A DNA stretch of 64,000 bases from Turritopsis dohrnii (GCA_027922465.2 BQMF02000065.1:806001-870000); one strand, 5' to 3'; shown: positions 13,164 through 24,369, counted from the stretch's first letter. Translations and numbers: made by a program. Notes: generated from the letters alone by a model not told the origin.

Positions 13164-13744
13164 ACGCCCATGTTCGATAATTCCTTTGTCAAACAGGAAC
13201 AATGAATTAAAATAAAACCAAATGTTCCACAAGAAAAACGCCCAACTAACTTTAGAAGTTGGAAAGAAAAAGAAAAAGAAAAAAGGTTTCCATCCCCCGT
13301 TTCCATCTGATTTTTTTATGCAGTATCTAAAAGAGTCTTATAAACAACATGGCAACACGCGATAGCAACGCTGAGATATTTTCAAAACTTGGTGAAAATT
13401 CTGTCTCAAATTCCAAGTTGACTAAATTATAAAACAAGCCCCACAAATTTTCCAATGCAACAATATCAAATGGTTCTATTCAAAAATTTTCACAATAATT
13501 GAGAAACCCAAGATATTAAGGCCAAATTTGGATTAAAATGACCTTTAATTTTGAACCAAAATAATATTCAAAATAATCCATCAACATTTTCGAAAATAAC
13601 AGCCAGTGAATTAATTGACTTTAGGACACCCGTGGTGTGGAGTAAAGTATTGAAAATACCCGTGGTTTCTCCTCCTCCTACTACTACTCCAAGTTATGAA
13701 CGCTTTCGTGCAACGTTTACATGACATCGTTGCCGAATTCGCAA
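13164..13744 (+). other. PANK4 3' flank and an unclassified repeat fragment
   Basis: An AATAAA signal lies at 13211-13216, about 50 bases after the stop codon, and probably serves for polyadenylation. The stretch TTTAGGACACCCGTGG followed by a run of CTCCTCCTACTACTACTCC near 13620-13695 recurs at about 29452-29512, so it belongs to a dispersed repeat. No gene is seen. Confidence 0.5.
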
Positions 13745-14230
13745 TTTAGGCCAAATTTGCAAAGTTCTCCGATTTTCATGAAATTTCGCACGGAGCACAT
13801 TTGAAAGGTGGTAATTTCGAATTTGACAGCCATTTTGTCAGATTTGACTAAAATTGGACAATTTGGACCAAATTTAGAAAGTTCTCTTCAAGTTTTACAA
13901 ACTTTTATCACAGATCATATTTGGAAGGTGCTGATTTCGAACTTGATAGTCATTTTGTCAGATTTGACCAAAAATGGGTAATTCGGGCCAAATTTGGACC
14001 AAATGTCGAAAGTTCTTCAATTTTCATGAAATTTGACAGTCATTTTGTCAAATTTGACAGTCATTTTGTCAGATTTGACTACAATTGGACAGTTTGGGCC
14101 AAATTTGGACCCAATTTCGAAAGTTCTGCAATTCATAAAAATTTGTATAAAGCACAAATGGAAGATGTTCATTTTGAATTTGCCAGTCATTTTGTTAGAT
14201 TTGACCATAATTTGGCAATTCGGCAATGTT
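13745..14230. repeat. About 120-bp degenerate tandem repeat, 4 copies
   Basis: The core CATTTTGTCAGATTTGAC recurs at 13831, 13951, 14062 and 14188, giving a period near 120 bases, with a 21-base internal duplication at 14041. Each unit also carries GGACCAAATTT and GAAAGTTCT blocks. One frame (13921-14319) stays open and reads as repeated FDSHFVRFD-like peptides, but this is a by-product of the repeat and no protein family fits. Confidence 0.8.
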
Positions 14231-14677
14231 GTATTTTTGAGGCTAGATATGTATCGTTGTGTTACGTCCTGAAGTCTTCAAGCCAAGCGGCTTTTTGTTT
14301 TATTAAAAACACATGCTAAGAATTATGTATGAAAATCATACGAAGCTTTTCGTAAGTACAAGCTTAAAGTATCAGGTAAGATCATTTTGTAATCCATCAG
14401 CAATTTTTCATGAATATTGAAACACCTTTAGAAGCTGGTCCAAATATGATCTGGAATGCCCTTTTTTCCATCATGAATAATGGATTTTCTTTTCCTTCAA
14501 CGTCAGATCCAACACGATCAAATCGTTGCATGTGCAGAAGTATCACGGAAATTGGTTTGAAATTTCCTTTAAAATATCAACAGCTTTTATAGTCTCTAAT
14601 CACTATGCATGTAAGTGTCAGGCTAAACACCAATACTTGCAGTGCAAAATCTATTTGAAGGACACAATGAGAACGCT

Positions 14678-15507
14678 TACTTTAATCGGAGAAACTTTCG
14701 CGGGAGAAACTTTCGCGAGGTCAAAAATTCGCGAAATGTTTTGGATAAACTTTCGCGAATTGGAAAAGTCGCAAAATTTCGCGAGATAAACTTTCGCGAA
14801 TGAAGAATTTGATAAATTTTCGCGAGATAAACTTTCGCGAATGAAGGAATTTTTTGAAATAATTTAGGAAAGATTTTAGAAAACAAAGGAATTTTCCATG
14901 CAGAAAATTGACAAAATGCATGCATTCGAATCTGTATTTTTCGTTCACTACAAATAAAAATGAAGATAAAATTAGTTCAAAAACTACAAAGATTGTTCGT
15001 CGTCAAGTTCGTTGAAAACGTCATCAAAAACATTTCTAGTACCTTCTGGTCCCCACTCCTCACCGTCGCCGCCATTGTCATACTCATACTAAAGAAACCG
15101 CGAATTGGAGATAATATACTGCAGGGAAAGGAATCAACTGATATTGTCATTATCGACGACTGAAAAACATTTTTTACATAAATAATATTTGACAGTCTGT
15201 GTTTCAAAATATGACTGATTTGTTACAAGAAAAAAAATGTTTTCAAAAAGATCAAATTGGCAAATCTTTCCTCCCTTATATACAGAGGTTTTGAAATAGA
15301 TCTCCGACGTTTTGGTAGCTAAAAAATTTTAAAAATTGCAAATCGAAATTTTACTGGATAAACTTTCGCGAATTGGAAATAAGAGCAAAATTTCGCGAGA
15401 TAAACTTTCGCGAATGAGCGATTTTTAATTTTTCGCGGGATAAACTTTCGCGAAAAAGGCTCGAATTCGCGAAAGTTTCTCTCGCGAAAGTTTCTCCGAT
15501 TAAAGTA
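14678..15507. mobile_element. 830-bp MITE with TCGCGA-rich subterminal repeats and a relic exon
   Basis: The two ends match as inverted repeats for about 40 bases, starting TACTTTAATCGGAGAAACTT and including TA as target duplication. The motif AAACTTTCGCG occurs about ten times, clustered near both ends and centred on TCGCGA palindromes, which looks like an array of transposase binding sites. On the minus strand, positions 15088 to 14984 form a spliceable terminal exon: a pyrimidine tract and TTTAG acceptor, then 34 acidic residues ending FNELDDEQSL and TAG. It could be the tail of a lost transposase. Confidence 0.8.
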
Positions 15508-16037
15508 ATATTTTCTTTATTTAAAGGATTGTTAAATATTAGGTGTCTGACATACATTTTTTGTTTCTTTGCACATATTTGACAATGATGAGACATTTTA
15601 ACCTTTGTGCGGTGACGTATGCATGAGTTCAACAACAACCGTGACGTATCTTTCAGTTTATGACATCATCGGTTTCTAAATGTTTTAATTATCTTTTTAT
15701 CTTTATTTTAAAAATATCTGATAATAACAAAGATGAAAATGTCATGACTTATAGGCTCATTTTTCATTGTGTCATTCATATCGTTCCTTCTTTTACGCTA
15801 TTGGTTGATTGAGCAAAAACAAATAACCTCCTCAATAAAGCTTTTACTGGTTGAAATGATCAATACTTTCCTGCGCTAAATTTTCGGTGCGTTTCAGAAC
15901 ATCAAAAAGGCAAGTAGCCCTGGGAACGAGTTCTCATTCAATACCCCGTCAGTAACATCGACTCAATTGTACTCAGAGATTTGGGCGTATTAAGGCAATG
16001 CTGTGGGTATTAATAATGTCCATTGCCAAAGTAATGA
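15508..16037. other. Unassigned sequence left of the LINE
   Basis: No gene is seen. The last 140 bases may be LINE 5' sequence, because the open frame at 16038 has no ATG at its beginning. Confidence 0.35.
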
Positions 16038-18541
16038 GTGGGTAGCAATAGCCATAAAGTAAATCACACAGGGCCTAAATATTCACTTACGCCGCTATTT
16101 ACTACCCAAAACATAGAAACTAACGACTTCAATCCTTACTTAGCATTACTAGATAATCATAGAAATCGCACTAGTATAGCTCATCTGAATACGCAGAGTC
16201 TTCTTTCGACGTTCACCGAGTTTCAAGTTATGCTTAATACGTATCAGTTTGATATTATTGCACTCACCGAAACGTGGCTGCAAAGTACCGAAAATGTCAT
16301 CAACTATGTACAAATACCTGGATATAATCTAGAGTACAACAACCGAAACACAGGCCAACGTGGTGGAGGTGTAGGCTTATACCTGAAAGAACACATCACA
16401 TACAAACGGCGTCAGGATATCATCAACATCGATCAAACCATTGAACATCTCTGGATCGAAGTCCGAGGAAGTAACAAAAACAATTCGTACCTTATGGGAG
16501 TATTTTACCAACCCAGTTCTGATTCCGCCTTTAAAGAGACCTGGTTGGAAAATTTCGAGAACGTCCTTGCCCAGATCACCATCAAATGGGATGGCCTTGT
16601 CGTTGTAGCAGGTGACTTCAACATAAACCTGCTAAATAAAGACCAACACATAGTTAAAAAGTACAATAATATATTGGACACCTTTAACTTAACACAACAC
16701 ATCTCATACCCGACGAGGAAGGGTGAAAAACTGATTGATCACATTATTTCTAACACCACAGCAAAACCTATTTGTGACAATGTCGTACCAACTGACGAAG
16801 TAAGTGATCACGATATGCCCTTTGTAGTCCTGAACATCAAAAGACCGAAATTTCAACCTCGCTATAAGATGCTTCGAGATGAAAAAAACTTCAATCTCGG
16901 TCACTACATAAACGACTTCAAAACGTTACCGTTCAGCCTCGTTTACTCCCTCGATGACCCTGATGAACAGCTCAGCATCCTCAATGAACTTACTCTGAAG
17001 TGTATCGATCGTCACGTACCCCTTAAAAGAACCAAACTCACACGACCACCTGCCCCTTGGATGAAAGAGCCACCCATCACCAAACTGCAAGCTGAACGTC
17101 ACCTACTTCGCCAAAAAGCATATGATAGCAATGACGAAGGTGATATGCAAAATTACCGTGATAACAGAAATACTTTTAAAAAAACAATCCGAACCATCAA
17201 ACGTAACTTTTACAAAAAAGCCTTATGCTCGAAAAAGCCTAAAATCGTATGGCAAACCATCCACCGCATATTAAAACCAAGCCCCAAAACGATATCTGCC
17301 TGTCCAAACGAACTCAACAACTTCTACGCTGATATAGCAGAAAATCTCATTGGGGAAAAGGCTGATCCTATCACAAAATCGAATTCACCTGATGATACCA
17401 ATTCTATCTTCAAAATGAAACGTGCAACTTATCACGACGTACAAAAGGAATTAAAAAACCTTCGAAATGATTGTTCAACAGGGTTTGATACAATACCAGC
17501 CAAATTTGTCAAACCTGTTGCAGAATACCTTACATCACCTTATTGAAGAACAATCTTTTCCTAAATTGTGGAAAACAGTGAAAATATGCCCAATACCAAA
17601 AGTCGCATCACCTATCACCAACTCTGACTACAGACCCATTTCGATACTACCCATCCTGTCGAGAGTATTTGAGAGGATTAACCAACTGAAATCATCACTT
17701 GAACAACATCACATCTTTCAGGACACTCAATCAGGATATCGGCAAGGACATTCATGTGCAACACTTCTACATAAATTATGCAATGATATTCAATCATCAT
17801 TCAAGAAAAGTGAAGTCACATTGGCAGTTATGGCTGATTGCAGTAAAGCCTTTGATGCAGTCAATTACTCGACTCTGATAAAGAAACTGAGAACACTGAA
17901 ATTCAGTAACAGTTTTATCAACTTAATCATTGACTATCTTTCAGATCGTCAACAATTTGTTCAAATTGACGACAAGAAATCTAAACTACGCTATGTAAAT
18001 TTCGGAGTCCCCCAAGGGAGCATCTTGGGCCCAACACTGTTTAATTTATACGTGTATGACCTAGCTGAAAATACCAAAAGTTCAACAGTACAATTTGCTG
18101 ACGACTCGACATTTTACAGATCCTGTAAAGCAAACCAGATTGGACAATGTGCCAAAGACATGGAAAATGATATAACGTCAATTGGTCAATGGTCAAAACA
18201 AAGTAACTTGATTTTTAACGCTAAGAAAACAAAAAGAATATTATTGTCTACTAACGAAATGTCACGGCGTCACAATCTTCAAAGCTGGCATTCAAGTCGG
18301 TTTATGACAGTATATGTGGCCGAAGTATCTCGTTACGTTAAGAACTCTTCGTAATCAAGAAAATAACGAATTTTCAATTGAACCTGGTCCACACGAGAAA
18401 TCATTTTCAAGTATTATGAGCCATCACTATAATGATCTACCACTCAATGTGAGAAAAATTACTGAAGCTCGAAGTTTTAATATTGAATCAAAAAAATATT
18501 ATATAGATAAATCTAATGCAAAATTTCTTAATTACACCTGA
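16038..18541 (+). mobile_element. LINE retrotransposon copy (APE endonuclease plus RT, CR1/L2-like), broken
   Basis: The first frame (to 17546) carries an apurinic-type endonuclease with HLNTQS, LTETWL, GGGVGLY, AGDFNINLL and SDHDMPF, then the start of the reverse transcriptase. The RT continues in another frame (17467-18354) with DYRPISILP, YRQGHSC, DCSKAFDAVNY, GVPQGSILGPTLFNLYV and the catalytic FADDS. A third frame (18314-18541) keeps the C-terminal YNDLPLNVRK motif common to CR1/L2-type LINEs. A frameshifting deletion near 17535 and a second break near 18290 make it inactive. No ATG opens the first frame, so the copy is 5'-truncated or starts outside the frame. Confidence 0.9.
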
Positions 18542-18719
18542 TATTCAGCCCATGCTTTTGATGTCTTTTAATCTTAATTTTTTAATTTATTTTTTTTTTC
18601 TTTCTTTCTTGAACACATTGTGTTATTTCACTTTTACTTTTGATTTACTTTCAACAATCACTCTCCCCTTTTTTATGTATATATATTTACATGTATATAT
18701 AAAAACAATTAAAAACAAC
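18542..18719 (+). other. LINE 3' tail or element junction
   Basis: T-rich sequence follows the last LINE frame and ends in a TATATATTTACATG stretch. It probably contains the LINE 3' end, but no target duplication is visible. It abuts the candidate ribozyme region. Confidence 0.35.
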
Positions 18720-18780
18720 AGCTTCTTCAACAAACTTTCGACATCTTACATGCCTTCATCAGGTTACAATGGTACAAAGT
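18720..18780 (-). ncRNA. Candidate hammerhead ribozyme core of a Penelope-like element
   Basis: On the minus strand the sequence reads CCTGATGA, then GGCAT, loop GTAAG, ATGTC, then GAAA. This is the conserved CUGAUGA...GAAA core with a 5-bp stem II (one G-U pair). Penelope-like elements are known to carry hammerhead motifs in their terminal repeats, and the Penelope RT remnant on the same strand begins 1.4 kb to the right, so this would be its 3' side. Stems I and III could not be drawn with confidence, so activity is unproven. Confidence 0.45.
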
Positions 18781-18804
18781 TCATAGAAGGGCGTTTAAAT
18801 ACTT

Positions 18805-19095
18805 AACAAGAGCCAGATGGCGCAAAACGGTAGCAGCAAAAGTACTTGCCACAAGAATACTTTTAAATTTGAAATTTTACTTAAAGTTCTTAAACGTTCT
18901 GTAAACGTTATTTCTTGAGATATCTTACTGGTGGAAAACAGGCATAAACGATATTATAATGTTTAAAATTACTAACTCGTGTAAATAGGGTCTAATCGCA
19001 ACACACCAGCAAATTAAGTTATTAGAAGACAAAAGAATTATACATGCATGAGCTGTTTATAACGTACGTTTTTTTTATAAAAGCTTATGTAGAAA
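18805..19095 (+). repeat. Dispersed repeat family A, copy 1
   Basis: This copy starts TAACAAGAGCCAGATGGCGC and AAAACGGTAGCAGCAA, and runs to GCTTATGTAGAAAAA. An inverted, clearly homologous copy lies at 52945-53243. Shared blocks include GATATCTYACTGGTGGAAAA and ATTATACATGCATGAGCTGT. No coding capacity is seen. Confidence 0.75.
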
Positions 19096-19169
19096 AAAAA
19101 ATGTATGTTTTGAATTATAATTTTTTGAAACCGAAAATGAATTCAAACAGATAACTGCCTTTTTTTAAC

Positions 19170-19615
19170 TCGATTTTTGAAAACCTTGATGTTCAAAGAC
19201 AGAACCGATAGCTAACAAACGTAGAAAGTAATAAGAAAGTCTGATCTGTGCTTTACTGACACGAAAAACATATCTATTTTCAAGTGCCAAAGTTCATTGA
19301 TTCAGTACCATAAAAGTAACTAAAAGTCCCAGTTTTATGTAGACCTATTTGATTAATATCCATTCCTTCATCAATTAAGTGATAAAATATCAAAGAAAAC
19401 GTACTTTAAATGTATGTGATTGAAAACCTTCGAAAATTCAAAAGGCTGCGTTCGTTCATTAGAATGTATATTGAGTTTTTAGTGGGGACTCGCATACTCT
19501 AAATCGTAGGCTAAAAACTGCCGTTTCGGCCGGAGTAGTAGTAGTAGTAGTAGTAGGAGTAGTAGTAGGAGTCCAAGGGTGTTTTAATACGGTATTCGCT
19601 TACGCTGCTACCGTA
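19170..19615 (-). repeat. Dispersed repeat family B, copy 1
   Basis: Read on the minus strand it starts TTTTTACGGTAGCAGCGTAA, contains a CTA/CTC trinucleotide run and CGGCCGAAA, and continues through AATCAAATAGGTCTACATAA. The second copy (42537-42817 and 48596 onward, plus strand) is split by the gypsy element. Copies A1 and B1 face each other here, so they may be two halves of one larger element. Confidence 0.7.
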
Positions 19616-20089
19616 AAAAGAGCGCGAAAAGTAATTAAAAATAAATAAATAAAAGCATTGTCGAGATTGGATGTGGCCTGGTTTCTGTACACTACACTTT
19701 TATACGTTAGCACCCGGTTTTTTTATATATAATTTAAAATACTTTAAAAGATTTAAAATATTAAAACTGATATATACATATATACAGTAAAATTGATACA
19801 ACAAGTTTCTTAAAAATACAAGCACGTTTCAAACACATTCATTCACACGAACATATAACAACCATCACCTCCTTCTGTTACTCAAGATGATGGCAGACGA
19901 CTAGACAAACAAACATAAGACGTTACGATACATATAAGAAAGGATCCGATCCAGGTGAAAAGAAAGTAGACATGCTATCTTTCTAAACAGCCACAGGCTA
20001 TTAACGCAAGCGCTTTGACAAGTGACCAATGTCAGTCAAGACATTGCAAAGATGGTTCAACCTGTCACATGTATGGGAACAGAGATACG

Positions 20090-20150
20090 TGTAAAGAGAA
20101 GAAGAAGAAGAAAAAGAAGAAGAAGAGGAAGAAGAAGAAGAAAGACACAC
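20090..20150. repeat. GAA-rich purine tract
   Basis: An imperfect (GAA)n microsatellite of about 50 bases lies next to the 3' end of the Penelope-like remnant. Sequence from 19620 to 20090 holds nothing else I can name. Confidence 0.85.
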
Positions 20151-20164
20151 ACTACCATTAAAAA

Positions 20165-22010
20165 CTACGTAATATATACCTCATAATTTAGTCCATTCGG
20201 TAGGGAAGTATTCAGTTTATACTGCCAAAACTGTTCTTTCTTTCGTACAGATGTTTCATCTGATCCTTGATCAATTAATGTAAATTCCCAATCTAAAAAA
20301 CCTTTGTGTCCCGCCTGGTCAAAATGATTGTGTAATGACTGTTGGGGAACAGTTTTGACAGTATGACAATTGTTACAGGATTTGTAGTTGTTAAATCTAA
20401 GCCTAAATTTTGTAGTGGAGCTGCCAACATATTGAGCACCACATGTTTTACAATTAAGTAAATATACCACATTTTCCGAGTTACAGTTAAGTTGGAAGTT
20501 CCTGATTTTATACTTTCGACCATCCCTACTTGCAAATTCGGTGGTGTTCGATATAAATGGGCAGACACCACAGCGTTTTCCAGAGCATCCATTGCATTTT
20601 CCTATTTTAGGTTACTGTTTCGGAACTTTAGCACGAACTAATAAATCTTTAAGACTTTTACCTCTTCGAAATCCAATAAGAGGGATGCTCTGAAATACGT
20701 CTTGGTGAGCTTTATTACATGCTAGGATCACTTGAATTTTCCGTAATATCCTGTATAAATTCCTGTAAGCCGGGTGGTACGTAATATTTAAAATAAAGTT
20801 CCTTGATTCCGTGGTTTTTCTCTGTTTGTGGTCTTTCAAAAGATCTTCCCTTTTAAACTTCCTACCCTCTAAAACCTTTCTTCGTACTAGTTTTTCGTCA
20901 TATCCTCTCTTTATTAGCCAAGCCTCTAGATTGTTGCACCTTTTGTCAAACAATTCATTATTAGAACATATCCGATTGAGCCTCAATGTTTGACTGTAAG
21001 GGATAGAGCTTTTGCAGTGCCATGGGTGACAAGATGTTGGGTGTAGGTACTGGTGCGTGTCTGTAGATTTGACGAAAAGATCTGTGAGAAGTTTTTTCCC
21101 ATTACGGATAACTTGGATATCAAGGAAATCTATTTTGCTACTGGAGTAATTCGCCGTAAACTTAATGGTTGGATGGGCCTCGTTAAGGTATTGCAAGAAG
21201 TTTTTTAGGTTTTCTTCGCCATGTTACCAAAGTAGGAAAATATCATCGATATACCTCCACCATACCAGGGGCTTCAGTGGAAAACCCTTTATAAGTTTTT
21301 CTTCAAGATACGACATAAACAAAATAGCGTATGGTGGGGCCATTTTTGTCCCTATTGCAGTACCTTTCGTCTGCTTAAAAATCTCACTATTGTGTTCAAA
21401 AACATTATTCTCAAGTACACACTTCGTAAGTTCTAGGAGGCTTTCCGTCGATACTGTTTTATCCAGACGTGAGTCCAAGGCCTGTTTTAATGCATCCAAC
21501 CCATCATTGTGAGGTATATTTGGGTATAAACCAACCACATCAATTGTACAAAGAAGAATATTTACTGGTAAAGGAGGAAGTGCCGACAATTTCTTGAGAA
21601 AGTCATTTGTATCCTTAATATAGGATTTTACCTGCATGGCTAAAGGTTTTAAATGATAGTCCAAAAATGCTGAAATGTTTTCTGTATAAAAAGAAGAGTT
21701 AGAAATTACCGGTCTGCCTGGAACATTATATAGTCTTTTGTGGATTTTAGGCAGTAAATAAAAGCGACCAACTTTAGGGTTTTTAACTAGAAAATAGTCC
21801 AGGGTTTCCTTCGAAATGTCACCTCTATATATATTTTAACAGGTTTTATTCAAACTTACTCTACTGCGACTCCTAGGAATAGTTATCTTTTCACTACTCC
21901 TATATGGATAATTATTGCTTGGACATACAGTAACAGTTTCGCTTTTTAACATTGCATTTAACTTTTTAGAATATATTAAATTATTGAACCTTTATATAGC
22001 GTATAAACTT
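20165..22010 (-). mobile_element. Penelope-like retroelement with GIY-YIG endonuclease, decayed
   Basis: Reading from right to left, the reverse transcriptase shows GRFYLLPKIHK, PGRPVISN, IDVVGLYPNIPH, GTAIGTKMAPPYA and the catalytic YIDDIFLLW. A cysteine motif follows (KCNGCSGKRCGVC), then a GIY-YIG-type endonuclease with VYLLNCKTCGAQYVGSS and a terminal LPNGLN block. This is the EN-plus Penelope arrangement. At least three in-frame TAA codons interrupt one continuous frame: near 21830, at 21224-21226 right after the catalytic motif, and at 20612-20614 before the cysteine motif. It is inactive. The N-terminal part right of 21850 is poorly preserved. Confidence 0.9.
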
Positions 22011-22523
22011 ATTTTGTTCCTTTGTATAAGTAAATTTGCAAAGCAATGGAGCATAAACATTTTTATCATTTGCACGTGTTCCTATTTCGTTAGTTCCTTT
22101 TGTTATAAAAGGAACAATTTCTGAGGTACTCTTGGGACCTTTAAAGTTTTTTTCAGATGCACGATGTTTTATAGAATAGAAAAGTCTTTGCAAGACCGAT
22201 GTTTAATATCCTAAACGGTCTATGTTGTTCTGTATTCTGCTAACTTGCAATGTATTTGTACGGAAGGCTTTGTTCCGTTATATAATGAGACAGAATGTTC
22301 CTATTGGTGTAATCATTATAAAAATCATGCAGTCGTGTATAATACAGAACACAAGTGGAAAACCCTAAAAACTTTCTGCTGACCACTTTAATTCGGTCTG
22401 TCAGTTTCCGCAAGTTTGCAATAAAAGAACAGCTTTTTGATTGGTCGAAATTCACACGTTTCCTAATTAAAGCATTTGCATAAAAGGGATCGTCTTGATC
22501 TTCTGATTCACTACGTGACAGAG
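22011..22523. other. Gap between the Penelope remnant and the recombinase gene
   Basis: An open frame on the minus strand (21981-22193) may be the decayed N-terminus of the Penelope protein. The rest could hold the promoter of the recombinase gene; no clear motif is seen. Confidence 0.35.
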
Positions 22524-24247
22524 ATGTTGAAAAGACGCATTTTATCAAAGAAGATGTGGCAAAAAGCTGTTGGAAATGAAAGGAAACCGAAAAGGTTGTC
22601 CTTAAAAACTACTAGCAATGGAGTGTACATATGCCCTGTGAAGTCATGTGAAAGCGAAGGCTTTAAAACGCAAAGAGGTTGTAGAAAACACGTTTATACA
22701 AAGCATGGTTGGTTTTACTTTTTTGACGAGAAACCTGACGTTACCACGATATTTCCTGAATTTGCAACACGAGTATCCACTCAAAGTAAACGAAAACGAG
22801 GCTGCACTTCTTCAATGCCGATGTTTGTTAAAACATGTACTGTTGGAAAACTTTTTTCAAAATGGCTACAAAGTCCAGGTGGAGGAGGTAAAAGTTTGTG
22901 TCAAGCGGAACAAATAACAGCCAAACTATTAAAGTATGCGAAATTCTGTTGCGATGACGTATCTATTCTCTGGGACGTACCAGGATGTGTTATAGATTAT
23001 TGCGTTGGATCGATTACAATGCTTTCTGACTTTGTGGATTACTTGAAGGACACTTGGAAACTTGGTCATTCTGGAATTATTGGCTATATGAACGCCATTT
23101 CTCACACGCTTGACTTCAGAAGGAGTAATGCAATTAAAAGCGAGAATATACCTGTATTCATTGCAGCTGAAATTTACTTAGACAGGGTAAAAAAGTGCTT
23201 AGCAAAGCAAATGAGGATTGAATGGAGTACAGTACTGAGCAAGGAATACCTTGAAACTATCAATTGTTGGGCTAGTCTGGAAGATTTACAAAATGTTATT
23301 CCTTTTCATGCCAACAAATTTTCACAGATATTGATTAACGCTAGTGATTCGAATGCCATCATTCCAGCACACGATTTATCTTTCAGCACTTCGTTTGTTG
23401 TAGCTGTACTGTTTCTAATGGTGAAAGCAAGTCGACCAATGACATATCGGTATTTAACTGTTGCAATGGTACGTGGCGTTGGAAGTGAAGGTGGTGTTAT
23501 CGATCAAACAAGATTCAAAACAAATTATAAATATGGATTTGATACTCTCATTATTTCGAAAAGAGTGGTTGATATTTTGAATGGGTATATAGCTTGTATT
23601 CGAACTAGACTAAATCCTATCTGTGAGTACGTTTTGGTAACAAAGAATGGAACCCAGCTAAAACAAGTGATATTTTTGGAAGAATTGTATACCAGGCTAT
23701 TGGAAAGTATATAAACCCGACAAGATACAGGCAGATTATCGAAACGGAAAGCATGGGTAAACTGAACGAATGTGAGCAAGCGGCTTTATCACGTGATCAA
23801 AAGCATACATCACACGTAGCTGGAATACATTATCAAAAACTTCAATCAACCGAAGTAGCTCGTCAGGGTCAACAGTGTATGGAAAAGCTGGTAACCATGG
23901 ACAAAGAATGTACGAATAACCATCGTTTGGACGATCATTTTACGATATCAACTTCTAACGAACTCGACAGTAATGGAGTGGACCGAAGAAATGAACGAGC
24001 GAAATCCTGCCTTAACATTGCTTTAAACGAGAACTTATCCGCTGCAGCAGAACCGCAGAATAAAGGCATCAAACGACAAAGCAAGGCTGCATTTTCGGCT
24101 ACTGAAGACTCGTTTCTTTCCTATGGCATCAAAAGATATGGTCAGGGAAAATGGACAGCGATTTTACGAGATCCGGAATATAGCTTTCATCCTTCACGAA
24201 AACCGAGTACTCTAATGATCAGAGCAAAGAAGTTAAACTTAATTTAA
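22524..24247 (+). pseudogene. C2H2 zinc finger - tyrosine recombinase - Myb/SANT protein with a frameshift
   Basis: The first ATG of the long frame is at 22524. Near residues 35-60 is a C2H2 finger (C-x4-C-x12-H-x4-H, beginning CPVKSC). A helical core-binding region follows, then a catalytic domain with Arg in KASRPMTY, Lys in RFKTNYKYGFD, Arg in NPTRYRQIIETES and His...Tyr in KHTSHVAGIHYQK, which fits the R-K-R-H-Y layout of tyrosine recombinases. The end (about 24090-24247) is a telobox-like Myb domain with IKRYGQGKWTAIL. The frame stops at 23714, but the second half continues in another frame from about 23665, so there is one net frameshift near 23660-23670. It resembles Crypton-type or related animal recombinases. 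No terminal repeats were found. It may be a decayed mobile gene or a sequence error in an intact one. Confidence 0.75.
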
Positions 24248-24369
24248 CATACGAGATTTATCTACTATGTCTGTGTTAAATTTGTAAACAGTTCGTTACT
24301 TTGTATGAGTACATAAGCACTAACTAAAGGGGAACAGCTTTCTTTACGAGTAACAGTTGGTAGATCAGG

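Noticed and set aside
14017..14272. Overlapping ORFs on both strands in the 120-bp array
   Set aside because: They follow from the repeat period being a multiple of three, not from coding selection.
20612..21830. Alternative genetic code with TAA as sense
   Set aside because: PANK4, UVRAG and the NACHT-WD gene have no in-frame TAA before their ends, so the TAA codons are lesions in a dead element.
22240..22548. 102-residue minus-strand ORF
   Set aside because: It overlaps the start of the recombinase gene on the other strand and has no recognisable motif. It is likely chance.
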